Origin: Pseudomonas sp. TCU-HL1
Lineage (GTDB): Bacteria > Pseudomonadota > Gammaproteobacteria > Pseudomonadales > Pseudomonadaceae
Length of the DNA stretch: 64,000 bases
Assembly: GCF_001708505.1 (NCBI RefSeq)
Contig: NZ_CP015992.1
Location: 5,642,001 to 5,706,000, forward strand
Direction of reading: 5' to 3'
Made by a program: the position numbers and the translations under genes. Positions 53,246 through 61,176 of this stretch are shown in pieces (the first letter of the stretch is position 1; each line of letters begins with the position of its first letter). The notes below the pieces were generated by a model. It was not told the DNA's origin, did no database searches, and saw only the letters and a program-made list of their open reading frames with translations.

Positions 53246-53928
53246 AGACACTGAGCGAACTCCAACTCGAGTCCACCCTCACCGGATCCCTGACCATCGA
53301 AGCCGATGGCCTTGGGCTCAAGGTGGCACGCCTGGCCGACGGTACCTTTCTCAAGCTCTACCGGCGCAAGCGCCTGCTGTCGTCCGCGCTCTGGCAACCA
53401 CCGGCGGAGACCTTTGCCCGCAATGCCGCGCGCCTCAACGACCTGGGCATCAGCGCCCCGAAGGTCATCGACACGCTCAGCATCCCCGAGCGCCAGCTCA
53501 GCGGCGTGCTGTACGAACCCCTGCCCGGTGAAACCCTGCGCAATATCTGGCAGGAAACCTCCGAGCAGCAACTCGCACATTCGGTGGAAGACTTCGGCAG
53601 ATTCCTGGGCGCACTGCACGACCAGGGCGTATATTTCCGATCGCTGCACTTGGGTAATGTCCTTCAGCTGCCAGACGGTCGATTCGGCTTGATCGACCTG
53701 TCCGACATGCAAATAAGCGATCGCCCACTGGCTCTCTGGAAACGCAAACGCAACGTGCGTCATATGCTCCGCTATCAGCAGGATGCCCATTGGCTGGCGG
53801 TCCGCCACGTGGACGACCTGCTCCGCGGCTATGCCGACCGCGCCGGTGCGGCTGCCGCGAAAGCCCTGAAACGTGCCATTGGCCTCAGACGCCACAATTT
53901 CCCTCGAGACTCATCGAAGACATCATGA
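53242..53928 (+). CDS. LPS kinase-like protein (toluene-tolerance/WapQ-type)
   Basis: A 228-residue protein with a small-lobe beginning GLKVARLADGTFLKLYRRKR, a hinge (LSGVLYEPLPGETLRNIW) and a kinase-like catalytic region FGRFLGALHDQGVYFRSLHL followed by GNVLQLPDGRFGLIDLSDMQ. The HRD-like histidine-aspartate reads HLGN and the DFG-like segment is DLSD, so it is similar to the small LPS-core kinases. In P. aeruginosa the unnamed PA4998 has this place beside waaL. It is coupled by 4-bp overlaps to waaL and to the next gene. Confidence 0.78.
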   Translation: MKTLSELQLESTLTGSLTIEADGLGLKVARLADGTFLKLYRRKRLLSSALWQPPAETFARNAARLNDLGISAPKVIDTLSIPERQLSGVLYEPLPGETLRNIWQETSEQQLAHSVEDFGRFLGALHDQGVYFRSLHLGNVLQLPDGRFGLIDLSDMQISDRPLALWKRKRNVRHMLRYQQDAHWLAVRHVDDLLRGYADRAGAAAAKALKRAIGLRRHNFPRDSSKTS

Positions 53929-54338
53929 GCCTGATCAAGCTGATCGACTTCCGTACTTTTTCCGACCCCAGAGGGACATTGGCGGTCGTCGAGGCCAGCT
54001 TGGACGTGTCTTTCGAGATACGCCGCGTCTATTACCTGTACGGCCTGAGCGGCGATCTCCACCGAGGCTTCCATGCGCACCGCGAACTGGAACAGATCGC
54101 CATCTGTCTCAGCGGAAGCTGCAGTTTCCTGCTCGATGACGGTCAACGGCGGGAAACACTGAGTCTCGGCTCCCCCCATCAAGGGCTGCGCATCGAGCGT
54201 ATGGTCTGGCACGAGATGTTCGACTTTTCCCCCGATTGCGTGCTGATGGTGCTGGCAAGCGAGCACTACGACGAATCCGACTACATCCGCAACTACGAGC
54301 AATTCCTCACCGAGGTCAATCATGCCGCAAGTCCATGA
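53925..54338 (+). CDS. TDP-4-keto-6-deoxyglucose 3,4-ketoisomerase (FdtA/QdtA-like cupin)
   Basis: A 137-residue cupin sugar isomerase. The active-site signature HRGFHAHRE has the two histidines H50 and H52; RGTLAVVEA and FDFSPDCVLMVLASEHYDESDYIRNYEQF are also family hallmarks. It converts dTDP-4-keto-6-deoxyglucose to the 3-keto sugar in routes to Fuc3NAc or Qui3NAc. FdtA yields the galacto and QdtA the gluco epimer; the sequence alone does not let me decide. ATG 53925 overlaps the upstream stop as ATGA. The gene overlaps the next by 17 bp. Confidence 0.88.
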   Translation: MSLIKLIDFRTFSDPRGTLAVVEASLDVSFEIRRVYYLYGLSGDLHRGFHAHRELEQIAICLSGSCSFLLDDGQRRETLSLGSPHQGLRIERMVWHEMFDFSPDCVLMVLASEHYDESDYIRNYEQFLTEVNHAASP

Positions 54339-54807
54339 ACTGGCGGATGTGCAGAGCCCCCACATCGGCAACGGCACGCGAATCTGGCAGTACGCAGTGA
54401 TCCTCCCAGGCGCTCGCATCGGCACCGATTGCAATGTCTGTGCACACACCCTCATCGAGAACGATGTCGAGGTCGGCGACAGGGTCACCATCAAATCGGG
54501 TGTTTTCCTGTGGGACGGCATACGCGTCGCGGACGATGTGTTCATCGGCCCCAACGCGACCTTCGCCAACGACCCCATGCCACGCTCGAAGGTCTACCCT
54601 GAACGATTCCTCGGCGTCCGCCTCGAACGCGGCGCCTCCATCGGCGCCAATGCAACACTGCTACCCGGCGTAACCATCGGCGAATACGCCATGGTCGGCG
54701 CCGGCGCAGTGGTCACCAAGGACGTCCCCCCCCGAGCGGTAGTTGTCGGCAACCCTGCGCGCATCCTGCGCTTCCTGGACGATCATGATTCCATTTCTCA
54801 ACCTTAA
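54322..54807 (+). CDS. Sugar O/N-acetyltransferase, WlbB/FdtC/QdtC-like
   Basis: A 161-residue hexapeptide acyltransferase with repeated beta-helix turns (VQSPHIGNGTRIWQYAVILP, ARIGTDCNVCAHTLIENDVE, FLWDGIRVADDVFIGPNATF) and the family segment NDPMPRSK. It most likely N-acetylates the dTDP-3-amino-3,6-dideoxyhexose made by the neighbours. The start lies inside fdtA's 3' end; the stop overlaps the next gene by 23 bp. The sequence is shorter than many but keeps all repeats. Confidence 0.85.
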   Translation: MPQVHELADVQSPHIGNGTRIWQYAVILPGARIGTDCNVCAHTLIENDVEVGDRVTIKSGVFLWDGIRVADDVFIGPNATFANDPMPRSKVYPERFLGVRLERGASIGANATLLPGVTIGEYAMVGAGAVVTKDVPPRAVVVGNPARILRFLDDHDSISQP

Positions 54808-55888
54808 GGACATCAACGCCAAGCTCCGCGACGAACTGCTGGAGGCCTGCGCGCGGGTCATCGACTCCGGTTGGTACATCGCCGGCAACGAGCTGCGCGC
54901 ATTCGAGCAGGAGTACGCCGCGTACTGTGGCTCCCGCCATTGCATCGGCGTGGCCAACGGTCTCGACGCCCTGACCCTGACTCTGCGCGCCTGGATGGAG
55001 CTCGGACGGCTACGGGAAGGGGACGAAGTCATAGTGCCGGCCAATACCTACATCGCCACCCTGCTGGCAATTACCGAGAACGGCCTCGTCCCGGTGCTGG
55101 TGGAGCCTGACGACAGGAGCCTCAACCTGTCGCCCCGATCGGTCACTGCGGCGCTTGGCAAGCGTACCCGTGCGATTCTGCCGGTCCACCTCTACGGCCG
55201 CCTGGCCGACATGCCGGAACTGCTGGAAATATCCAACAGGCATGGGCTGCTGGTCCTGGAAGACGCGGCCCAGGGCCACGGCGCCAGCCTTGGCGGCCGC
55301 AAGGCGGGCAACTGGGGCGATGCCGCCGGTTTCAGCTTCTATCCCGGCAAGAACCTCGGCGCGCTCGGTGACGCGGGGGCCATCACTACCTCCGACGACG
55401 AACTGGCGGAAACCCTTCAGGCACTGCGCAACTACGGCTCCCATGTGAAGTACCGCAATCTCTACCAGGGCCTGAACAGCCGTCTGGACGAGATCCAGGC
55501 GGCCATGCTGCGGGTGAAGCTCAAGCACCTGGACGAGCAGACGGCCCAGCGCCGCCAGATCGCCCACCGCTACCTGAACGAGATCGACAACGCAGCGATC
55601 CGGCTGCCCACCTGGGAGCGCGAAGAGGAGCATGTCTGGCACCTGTTCGTGGTCCGCTGCCAACAGCGCGCACGCTTCCAGCAACTGCTGGACAAGGCCG
55701 GGGTACAGACCATGATCCATTACCCGATCGCACCCCATAAGCAGAAGGCCTACCCGGAGTACAACCACATCGAGCTGCCGATCACCGAGAGCATCCACGA
55801 GGAAGTCCTGAGCCTGCCCATGGACCCCAGCATGACGCCGGAACAGGTCGACCGCGTCATCGAGGCGGCCAACCAGGCACGGGTCTGA
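54785..55888 (+). CDS. PLP-dependent 3-aminotransferase (FdtB/QdtB-like, DegT family)
   Basis: A 367-residue aminotransferase: start MIPFLNLKDINAKLRDELLE, the motif VPANTYIATLLAITENGLVP, DAAQGHGAS (D160 and Q163 near the PLP ring) and the PLP lysine K189 in FYPGKNLGALGDAG. It transaminates the 3-keto sugar to dTDP-3-amino-3,6-dideoxyhexose. With the isomerase and acetyltransferase it completes a three-step set; rmlA and rmlB, needed for the starting nucleotide sugar, are not in the window. Its stop codon base is shared with the next ATG (TGATG). Confidence 0.92.
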   Translation: MIPFLNLKDINAKLRDELLEACARVIDSGWYIAGNELRAFEQEYAAYCGSRHCIGVANGLDALTLTLRAWMELGRLREGDEVIVPANTYIATLLAITENGLVPVLVEPDDRSLNLSPRSVTAALGKRTRAILPVHLYGRLADMPELLEISNRHGLLVLEDAAQGHGASLGGRKAGNWGDAAGFSFYPGKNLGALGDAGAITTSDDELAETLQALRNYGSHVKYRNLYQGLNSRLDEIQAAMLRVKLKHLDEQTAQRRQIAHRYLNEIDNAAIRLPTWEREEEHVWHLFVVRCQQRARFQQLLDKAGVQTMIHYPIAPHKQKAYPEYNHIELPITESIHEEVLSLPMDPSMTPEQVDRVIEAANQARV

Positions 55889-56490
55889 TGAAGCAGATCC
55901 GCGAGCACGGCTGGCGCAAGGGACTCAGGCTCTACCTGTTCCGGGCCGTGCAACGAATGCGCGTCCTGCATTACCGCCTGTTGTCGGAGAACACGCCACG
56001 CGCGATGCAGGGACGCCTCAAGCAGCCGGCGCTGTTCAGCGGGCAGGGTGAAATCCACATCGGGAAGTCCAGCATCGGCGTCTGGCCTTCTCCCTTCTTC
56101 CTCAATGGCTATGCCCATATCGAGGCGCGGGAGCCCGGCTCATGCATCCGCATCGGCCAGGGCTGCCATATCAACAACAACGCCGTCCTGATCGCCGAAC
56201 GCAACGCCATCACCATCGGCGACAACACCCTCATCGGCCATAGCTTCTCGGCATACGACTCCGACTTTCACCGCCTCGAACCCCATCTGCGCAGTTCCGG
56301 CCAGCACGAGGGCAAGGATGTGGTCATCGGCACCAATGTCTTCATCGGCGCGAACGTCACGGTGCTGAAGGGCGTGACCATTGGCGACAACAGTGTCATC
56401 GCCAATGGCTCGGTGGTGAACCGGGATGTACCGGCCAACGTGATCGCCGGCGGCGTTCCAGCGAAAGTACTGGGCCCGCTGCCCGCCTGA
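55888..56490 (+). CDS. Hexapeptide-repeat acyltransferase
   Basis: A 200-residue left-handed beta-helix acyltransferase of the maltose/CapG-like O-acetyltransferase type: GSCIRIGQGCHINNNAVLIA, ITIGDNTLIGHSFSAYDSDF with catalytic His in DFHR, then VVIGTNVFIGANVTVLKGVT and VPANVIAGGVPAKVLG. The basic N-terminal helix (residues 1-35) is like the one in the frameshifted protein at 45617-46265, so the two may be related. It could acetylate the deoxyamino sugar or a core residue. It ends one base before the convergent glycosyltransferase stop at 56491. Confidence 0.86.
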   Translation: MKQIREHGWRKGLRLYLFRAVQRMRVLHYRLLSENTPRAMQGRLKQPALFSGQGEIHIGKSSIGVWPSPFFLNGYAHIEAREPGSCIRIGQGCHINNNAVLIAERNAITIGDNTLIGHSFSAYDSDFHRLEPHLRSSGQHEGKDVVIGTNVFIGANVTVLKGVTIGDNSVIANGSVVNRDVPANVIAGGVPAKVLGPLPA

Positions 56491-57375
56491 TCAGCCGCGC
56501 GGCTTGCGGGCCGGAAGGAGATAGCGGCCGACGGCCCGCAGCGTCTTGCGATTCCAGTAGCGCCGGGGCAACCGGCCAAACAGTTCGCGGGCCAGCGGTT
56601 TGTCGTCCCGCGCGCACTTCATGAGCATGGAATTGATGAAGCGCGCACAGACTTCCTCGTAGGCCGGGTGGTCACGAAAGATGGCGTAGGTCTTCATCAC
56701 GTTGTCGACCATGAAGCGCAGGTTCTTGTAGGTGTTGTGGCCGTGGGTCCGGTACTGCGCCAGCACCTCGTCCATGATGTCGATCATGTAACCCGCGCGG
56801 GTGATCTTCAGCTTCATCAGCAGGTCTTCGAGGCGAATCTCGGGATCGTAACCCCCGACCGCCTCGATGGCTTCGCGGCGGAACAGCATGGTCGGAGCGG
56901 GCGCCCCCGGCTGCTGGCCAAGGAAGATATCGTCGAACCCCAACCGGCGCGCAGGGCGCGGCTTCTGCTTGGCCCGTACACGCCCCTGCTCGTCGATGGT
57001 TTCGACATTGCCGGCGCAGATACCCACCTCCGGCTTGTCGCGCATATGCGCGACCTGCAGGGCCAGCCGCTCGGGAAGCATGATGTCGTCGGAGCCGAAG
57101 GGAGCGATAAGGCTGCCCTTCGAACGGACGATTGTCTCGTTGAGCGTACGGGAAAGCCCCTTGTTCTCCTGGGCGACGAAATCGAAGCCATGGATTTCCT
57201 GCAACCTGCGGATACGCGTGACGCTGTCGTCCCGAGAACCATCATCCACCACCAGCAACTCTACGTTCGGGTAGGTCTGGGCCATCACACTTGCGATGCA
57301 GGCTTCGATGTAATCCGCGTGGTTGTATGAGGAGATGATCACGCTGACCAGCGGTAGATCCTTCGAATCACTCAT
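56491..57375 (-). CDS. Glycosyltransferase family 2, core-LPS (WapR-like)
   Basis: A 294-residue GT-A enzyme: start SVIISSYNHADYIEACIASV, the nucleotide motif VDDGSRDDS, and the metal/donor motif APFGSDDIM. It transfers an activated sugar to core LPS at the inner leaflet. In P. aeruginosa the GT2 gene adjacent to waaL is wapR (an alpha-1,3-rhamnosyltransferase); assigning that donor here would be a guess, and the adjacent deoxyamino-sugar genes make another donor possible. It overlaps the upstream GT4 gene by 8 bp. Confidence 0.85.
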   Translation of the reverse strand: MSDSKDLPLVSVIISSYNHADYIEACIASVMAQTYPNVELLVVDDGSRDDSVTRIRRLQEIHGFDFVAQENKGLSRTLNETIVRSKGSLIAPFGSDDIMLPERLALQVAHMRDKPEVGICAGNVETIDEQGRVRAKQKPRPARRLGFDDIFLGQQPGAPAPTMLFRREAIEAVGGYDPEIRLEDLLMKLKITRAGYMIDIMDEVLAQYRTHGHNTYKNLRFMVDNVMKTYAIFRDHPAYEEVCARFINSMLMKCARDDKPLARELFGRLPRRYWNRKTLRAVGRYLLPARKPRG

Positions 57376-58510
57376 GGCGACTTCCTTCCAGCAACTCCAC
57401 TAACAGGTCGCGGTACTGGCGACGAAAATCCTCGATCGAGTGGGCACGGCAGAGGTACTGGTAGGCACGCTCGCCTTCCGCGGCGCGCGCCTCGGGCGAG
57501 AGCGCCAGCACGTCGCTAAGGTGCCCGGCCAGTACCTCATGCTGGCCGACGGGGAAGATGCGGCCGCCGCAGTCTTCGAGTATCGGCTTGAGGCTGGGGA
57601 TATCCGAGCCGATGACTGGCAAGTGGCCGCTCATGCCTTCCAGCAAAGCCAGTGGCAGGCCTTCGCTCAGGGATGGCATGACGAAAGCGTCGAAGGCACG
57701 CACGTACTGCAACGCATCATCCTTCGCCCCCAGCAGCAGCGCGCGACCTTGCAGGCCCAACTCGTCGATGGCGGCCTCCAGTTCGGGACGCGCTCGCCCC
57801 TCGCCGATGATCGCCAGCAGCACGCTGGGTTGCGCATCCTTGACACTGGCGAAGGCGCGCAGCAGGTGGATATGCCCCTTGACCGGAACCAGGCGGCCAA
57901 TGGCGCCGAACACGAACGCATCAGCCGGCAGACCCAGCATGTCGCGCGCCTTGTCGCGCGAATGCTGAAGGCCTTCGGCGCGGGTGATATCAATGGCGTT
58001 GTTGATCTGCCGGGTATTGGCCGGCGTGAAGCCCGCACCGGCGCCGATCAGATAATCGCGCACCGCGCGGGAAACGCCCACCAGCCGCCATGCCGGAGTC
58101 AGCAACTGACGTGCGACCCAGCAACGGAAGGAACGATCGTATTCGCCGAAGCCGTGGGCGACGCCAACGCAGGCGCGGATACGCAGCCAGCGATTGAGCA
58201 GCATCAGCATGTTCACCGGTTTGAAGCGGTGGGTGATAACCGCATCGTAGCCTTCGTCACGGCAATGCCGGTAGAGCGCCCAAAGGGCGCGCAGGCGCAG
58301 GCCGCTGACGGCAGATTTGCTATAGCCGAAGTAGATCGAGCGCTCGGCCTTGCTCACCGGCTCGCCGGGGCCAGGGCGGCCACGCAGGAAGGCCGTGGTC
58401 ACCTCGTAGCGGTCGGTCGGCAGAGCCTGGATGATCTGCTCGGCCAGGTCGGACGCATTGACGTTGTAGTAGTTCTGCAACTGCAGAACCTTGATACGGC
58501 GCTGGCTCAT
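57368..58510 (-). CDS. Glycosyltransferase family 4, core-LPS
   Basis: A 380-residue GT-B enzyme: N-lobe VLQLQNYYNVNASDLAEQII, C-lobe FGAIGRLVPVKGHIHLLRAF and the E-x7-E motif in SEGLPLALLEGMSG. It acts in LPS core assembly. In P. aeruginosa wapH or ssg has this kind of place; I could not tell which it matches. ATG 58510 overlaps the upstream gene stop (ATGA); an in-frame start at 58537 is less likely. Confidence 0.85.
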   Translation of the reverse strand: MSQRRIKVLQLQNYYNVNASDLAEQIIQALPTDRYEVTTAFLRGRPGPGEPVSKAERSIYFGYSKSAVSGLRLRALWALYRHCRDEGYDAVITHRFKPVNMLMLLNRWLRIRACVGVAHGFGEYDRSFRCWVARQLLTPAWRLVGVSRAVRDYLIGAGAGFTPANTRQINNAIDITRAEGLQHSRDKARDMLGLPADAFVFGAIGRLVPVKGHIHLLRAFASVKDAQPSVLLAIIGEGRARPELEAAIDELGLQGRALLLGAKDDALQYVRAFDAFVMPSLSEGLPLALLEGMSGHLPVIGSDIPSLKPILEDCGGRIFPVGQHEVLAGHLSDVLALSPEARAAEGERAYQYLCRAHSIEDFRRQYRDLLVELLEGSRHE

Positions 58511-59430
58511 ACCGGGTTCTTCTTGGGCTTCAGCCACAGGCGCAGTGCCTTACGGCTGTACGACAGTTTGAACAGCACCCGCCAATCGGTGCGCAGCGCC
58601 TCGCGATAGTAAGTGCGGGCACTGTCCCGCTCCCCGGCCAGAAGGCAGGTGCGGAACAACGACAGGCAACGCTGGGCGCGGTAGGCAGGCTTGAGTGACT
58701 GCAGGTTGGCCGGCAGCTTGAGGAAAACCTCATCCACCAGGTTCAGCCCCACCTTGCGCGCGGCCTCGGCGTTATGACGCAGGCTGCCGGGGTGCTTGTG
58801 GATGCGCGCCAGCATCAGGTCGAGGACTTGCACCTGGCGCTGGGTCAGGCAATACGCAAAGACCGGAATGTCCTCGCTGTGGCGCAGATGCTCAGGATAG
58901 GGCCGCTCGAGCAGCAGCTCGCGAAGGAACACGCAGGCGCCGTGGCTGAGGGCGATCTTCTTGCCCAGCAGGTAATCCTTCAGGCGCTTCAGCGGTTCGA
59001 CCGGCACGGCACTGGCCGGGTGTTCGCGCTCGCGGCCATCGGGCTGGACCGCAACATGGCCGGCAAGCCAGAGCCCAACATCCGGCTGCTCACGCAGGCG
59101 CTCACAGAGGCCGGGCAATACACCGGGCGCCAGCTCATCGTCGGCATCCAGCAGCAGCACGTAGCGCCCCTGGGCCAGCTGTATGCCGTTGTTGCGAGCA
59201 GCCGAAGGGCCGGAATTGGCCTGGCGGACGCCCTGGAAGGACGCACCGTGGCGCTGGCTCAGGGCGGTGAAGACCGCCGGGGTGTCGTCGGTGGAACCAT
59301 CGTCCACGACCCAGAGTTCGACCTCCGGGGTGGCCTGGGCCAGCACCGACTCCACGGCACGCGGGAGAACGCCCGCGTAGTTGTAGGTGGGAATGACGAC
59401 ACTAAGCAGTGGCTTAGCCGACATTGTCAT
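58507..59430 (-). CDS. Glycosyltransferase family 2
   Basis: A 307-residue GT-A enzyme: SVVIPTYNYAGVLPRAVESV, VVDDGSTDDTPAVF, and the donor motif LLLDADDEL. The C-terminal helical region (YREALRTDWRVLFKLSYSRK) is basic and probably membrane-associated. The start at 59430 has AAGGA at six bases; it overlaps the carbamoyltransferase end by 17 bp. The gene is the first of three glycosyltransferase genes that follow wapO in this operon; donor and acceptor unknown. Confidence 0.86.
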   Translation of the reverse strand: MTMSAKPLLSVVIPTYNYAGVLPRAVESVLAQATPEVELWVVDDGSTDDTPAVFTALSQRHGASFQGVRQANSGPSAARNNGIQLAQGRYVLLLDADDELAPGVLPGLCERLREQPDVGLWLAGHVAVQPDGREREHPASAVPVEPLKRLKDYLLGKKIALSHGACVFLRELLLERPYPEHLRHSEDIPVFAYCLTQRQVQVLDLMLARIHKHPGSLRHNAEAARKVGLNLVDEVFLKLPANLQSLKPAYRAQRCLSLFRTCLLAGERDSARTYYREALRTDWRVLFKLSYSRKALRLWLKPKKNPV

Positions 59431-61171
59431 ACCAGTCCTTGCCTTCCTTGACGACGAGGATGTCTTCCATGATCAGGTACTGCAGGTCCGAGCCGTAGAA
59501 CATGTTCAGCGCATCGGTCGGCGAACAGATCATTGGCTCACCGCGGCGATTGAGCGAGGTGTTCAGCGACACGCCGTTACCGGTGAGGACTTCCAGTTCC
59601 TTCATCAGGTCGTACCAGCGCGGGTTGTGGCGACGCTCGAGGACCTGGGCACGGGATGTACCATCTTCATGCACCACTTCGGCCACGCGGGTCTTCCATT
59701 CTTCATTGACCTCAAAGGTGAAGGTCATGAAAGGCGATGGGTGATCGACCTTGAGCATCTGCGGCGCGACGGTATCCAGCATCGACGGGCAGAAGGGGCG
59801 CCAGCGCTCGCGGAACTTGATCTGTTCGTTGATACGGTCAGCCACGCCGGCCGCACTCGGGCAGCCGATGATTGAACGGCCGCCGAGGGCACGAGGACCG
59901 AATTCCATACGGCCCTGGAACCAGGCGACGGGGTTGCCGTCGACCATGATCTTCGCGATGCGCTGCGGCGTGTTCTCGATACGCTTGAACACCGGTTTCT
60001 GTGGGTGCCTGGCACAGGCAGCGATCACGTCTTCATTGCTGAAGGACGGGCCGAGGTAGACGTGCTCCATCTTCTCCACCGGCACACCGCGCTTGACCGA
60101 GACATAGGCAGCAGCCCCCACGGAGGTACCGGCGTCACCGGAGGCCGGCTGGACGAACAGTTCCTTCACTTCCGAACGGGCGATGATCTTCTGGTTCAGC
60201 TTGACGTTCAGCGCGCAGCCGCCGGCGAAGGCGATCTTGCCGGTCTCGCGAAGGATGTCGCCGAGGTAGTAATCCATCATCTCCAGCGCCAGCTTCTCGA
60301 ACAGGGCCTGCATGCTGGCGGCGTAGTGGATGTAGGGATCGTCAGCGATGTCGCCCTGGCGCTTCGGCCCCAGCCACTCGATCAGCTTGGGCGAGAAGTA
60401 GTAGCCCTTGCCGTTTTCCTTGTAGCGGCGGAAACCGATGACGTTGGCATAGTCGGTGTTGATAATCAGCTCGCCGTTCTCGAACTTGGCCAGACGCGAG
60501 AAGTCGTACTTGGCAGCGTCGCCGTAGGGCGCCATGCCCATGACCTTGAACTCGCCGTCGAGCATCTCGAAGCCGAGGTACTCGGTGATGGCGCCATAGA
60601 GGCCGCCCAGGGAGTCCGGGTCGAAGAATTCCTTGATCTTGTGGATCTTGCCGTTCTCGCCCCAGCCGAAGAAGGTGGTGGCGTACTCGCCCTTGCCGTC
60701 GATGCCGAGGATCGCGGTCTTTTCCTTGAAACCCGAGCAGTGGTAGGCGCTGGAAGCGTGGGCCAGGTGGTGCTCCACCGGCTCGATCTTCACCTTCTTG
60801 GCGTCGAAGCCCAGCTGCTCCAGGCACCAGACGATCTTCTTGCGGTAGCGCTTGTAGCGGCGATTGCCCATGAGGATGGCGTCGAGGGCGCGGTCCGGGG
60901 CGTACCAGTAGCGTTTGGCGTAGTGCCAGCGCGCCTTGCCGAACAGGCTGATGGGGGCGAACGGGATGGCCACCACGTCGACGTCGGAGGGCTTGATGCC
61001 AGCCTGCTCCAGGCAGAACTTGGCGGACTCGTAGGGCATGCGATTCTTCGCGTGCTTGTCGCGCACGAAGCGCTCTTCTTCGGCGGCGGCGATCAGCTTG
61101 CCGTCGATATAGAGCGCGGCGGAGGGATCATGGCTGAGGGCGCCGGAAAGGCCGAGAATCGTCAATGCCAC
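59414..61171 (-). CDS. wapO: O-carbamoyltransferase of core LPS (WapO-like)
   Basis: A 585-residue NodU/TobZ/CmcH-family carbamoyltransferase. Residues 1-350 form an actin-like Kae1 domain with ILGLSGALSHDPSAALYIDG, the metal site EHHLAHASSAYH and ILGIDGKGEYATTFFGW; the C-terminal YrdC-like part includes FQGRMEFGPRALGGRSIIG. In P. aeruginosa WapO carbamoylates heptose of the inner core. The location between wapQ/kinase genes and glycosyltransferases is the same, so the symbol is well supported by synteny. The start at 61171 is 5 bp after the tandem-kinase gene. Confidence 0.9.
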   Translation of the reverse strand: MALTILGLSGALSHDPSAALYIDGKLIAAAEEERFVRDKHAKNRMPYESAKFCLEQAGIKPSDVDVVAIPFAPISLFGKARWHYAKRYWYAPDRALDAILMGNRRYKRYRKKIVWCLEQLGFDAKKVKIEPVEHHLAHASSAYHCSGFKEKTAILGIDGKGEYATTFFGWGENGKIHKIKEFFDPDSLGGLYGAITEYLGFEMLDGEFKVMGMAPYGDAAKYDFSRLAKFENGELIINTDYANVIGFRRYKENGKGYYFSPKLIEWLGPKRQGDIADDPYIHYAASMQALFEKLALEMMDYYLGDILRETGKIAFAGGCALNVKLNQKIIARSEVKELFVQPASGDAGTSVGAAAYVSVKRGVPVEKMEHVYLGPSFSNEDVIAACARHPQKPVFKRIENTPQRIAKIMVDGNPVAWFQGRMEFGPRALGGRSIIGCPSAAGVADRINEQIKFRERWRPFCPSMLDTVAPQMLKVDHPSPFMTFTFEVNEEWKTRVAEVVHEDGTSRAQVLERRHNPRWYDLMKELEVLTGNGVSLNTSLNRRGEPMICSPTDALNMFYGSDLQYLIMEDILVVKEGKDWYDNVG

Positions 61172-61176
61172 GGGGG

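Noticed and set aside
53925..56490. Deoxyamino-sugar genes as a recent foreign island
   Set aside because: By eye base composition and codon use look like the neighbours, and no mobile ends are seen; origin by transfer cannot be supported here.
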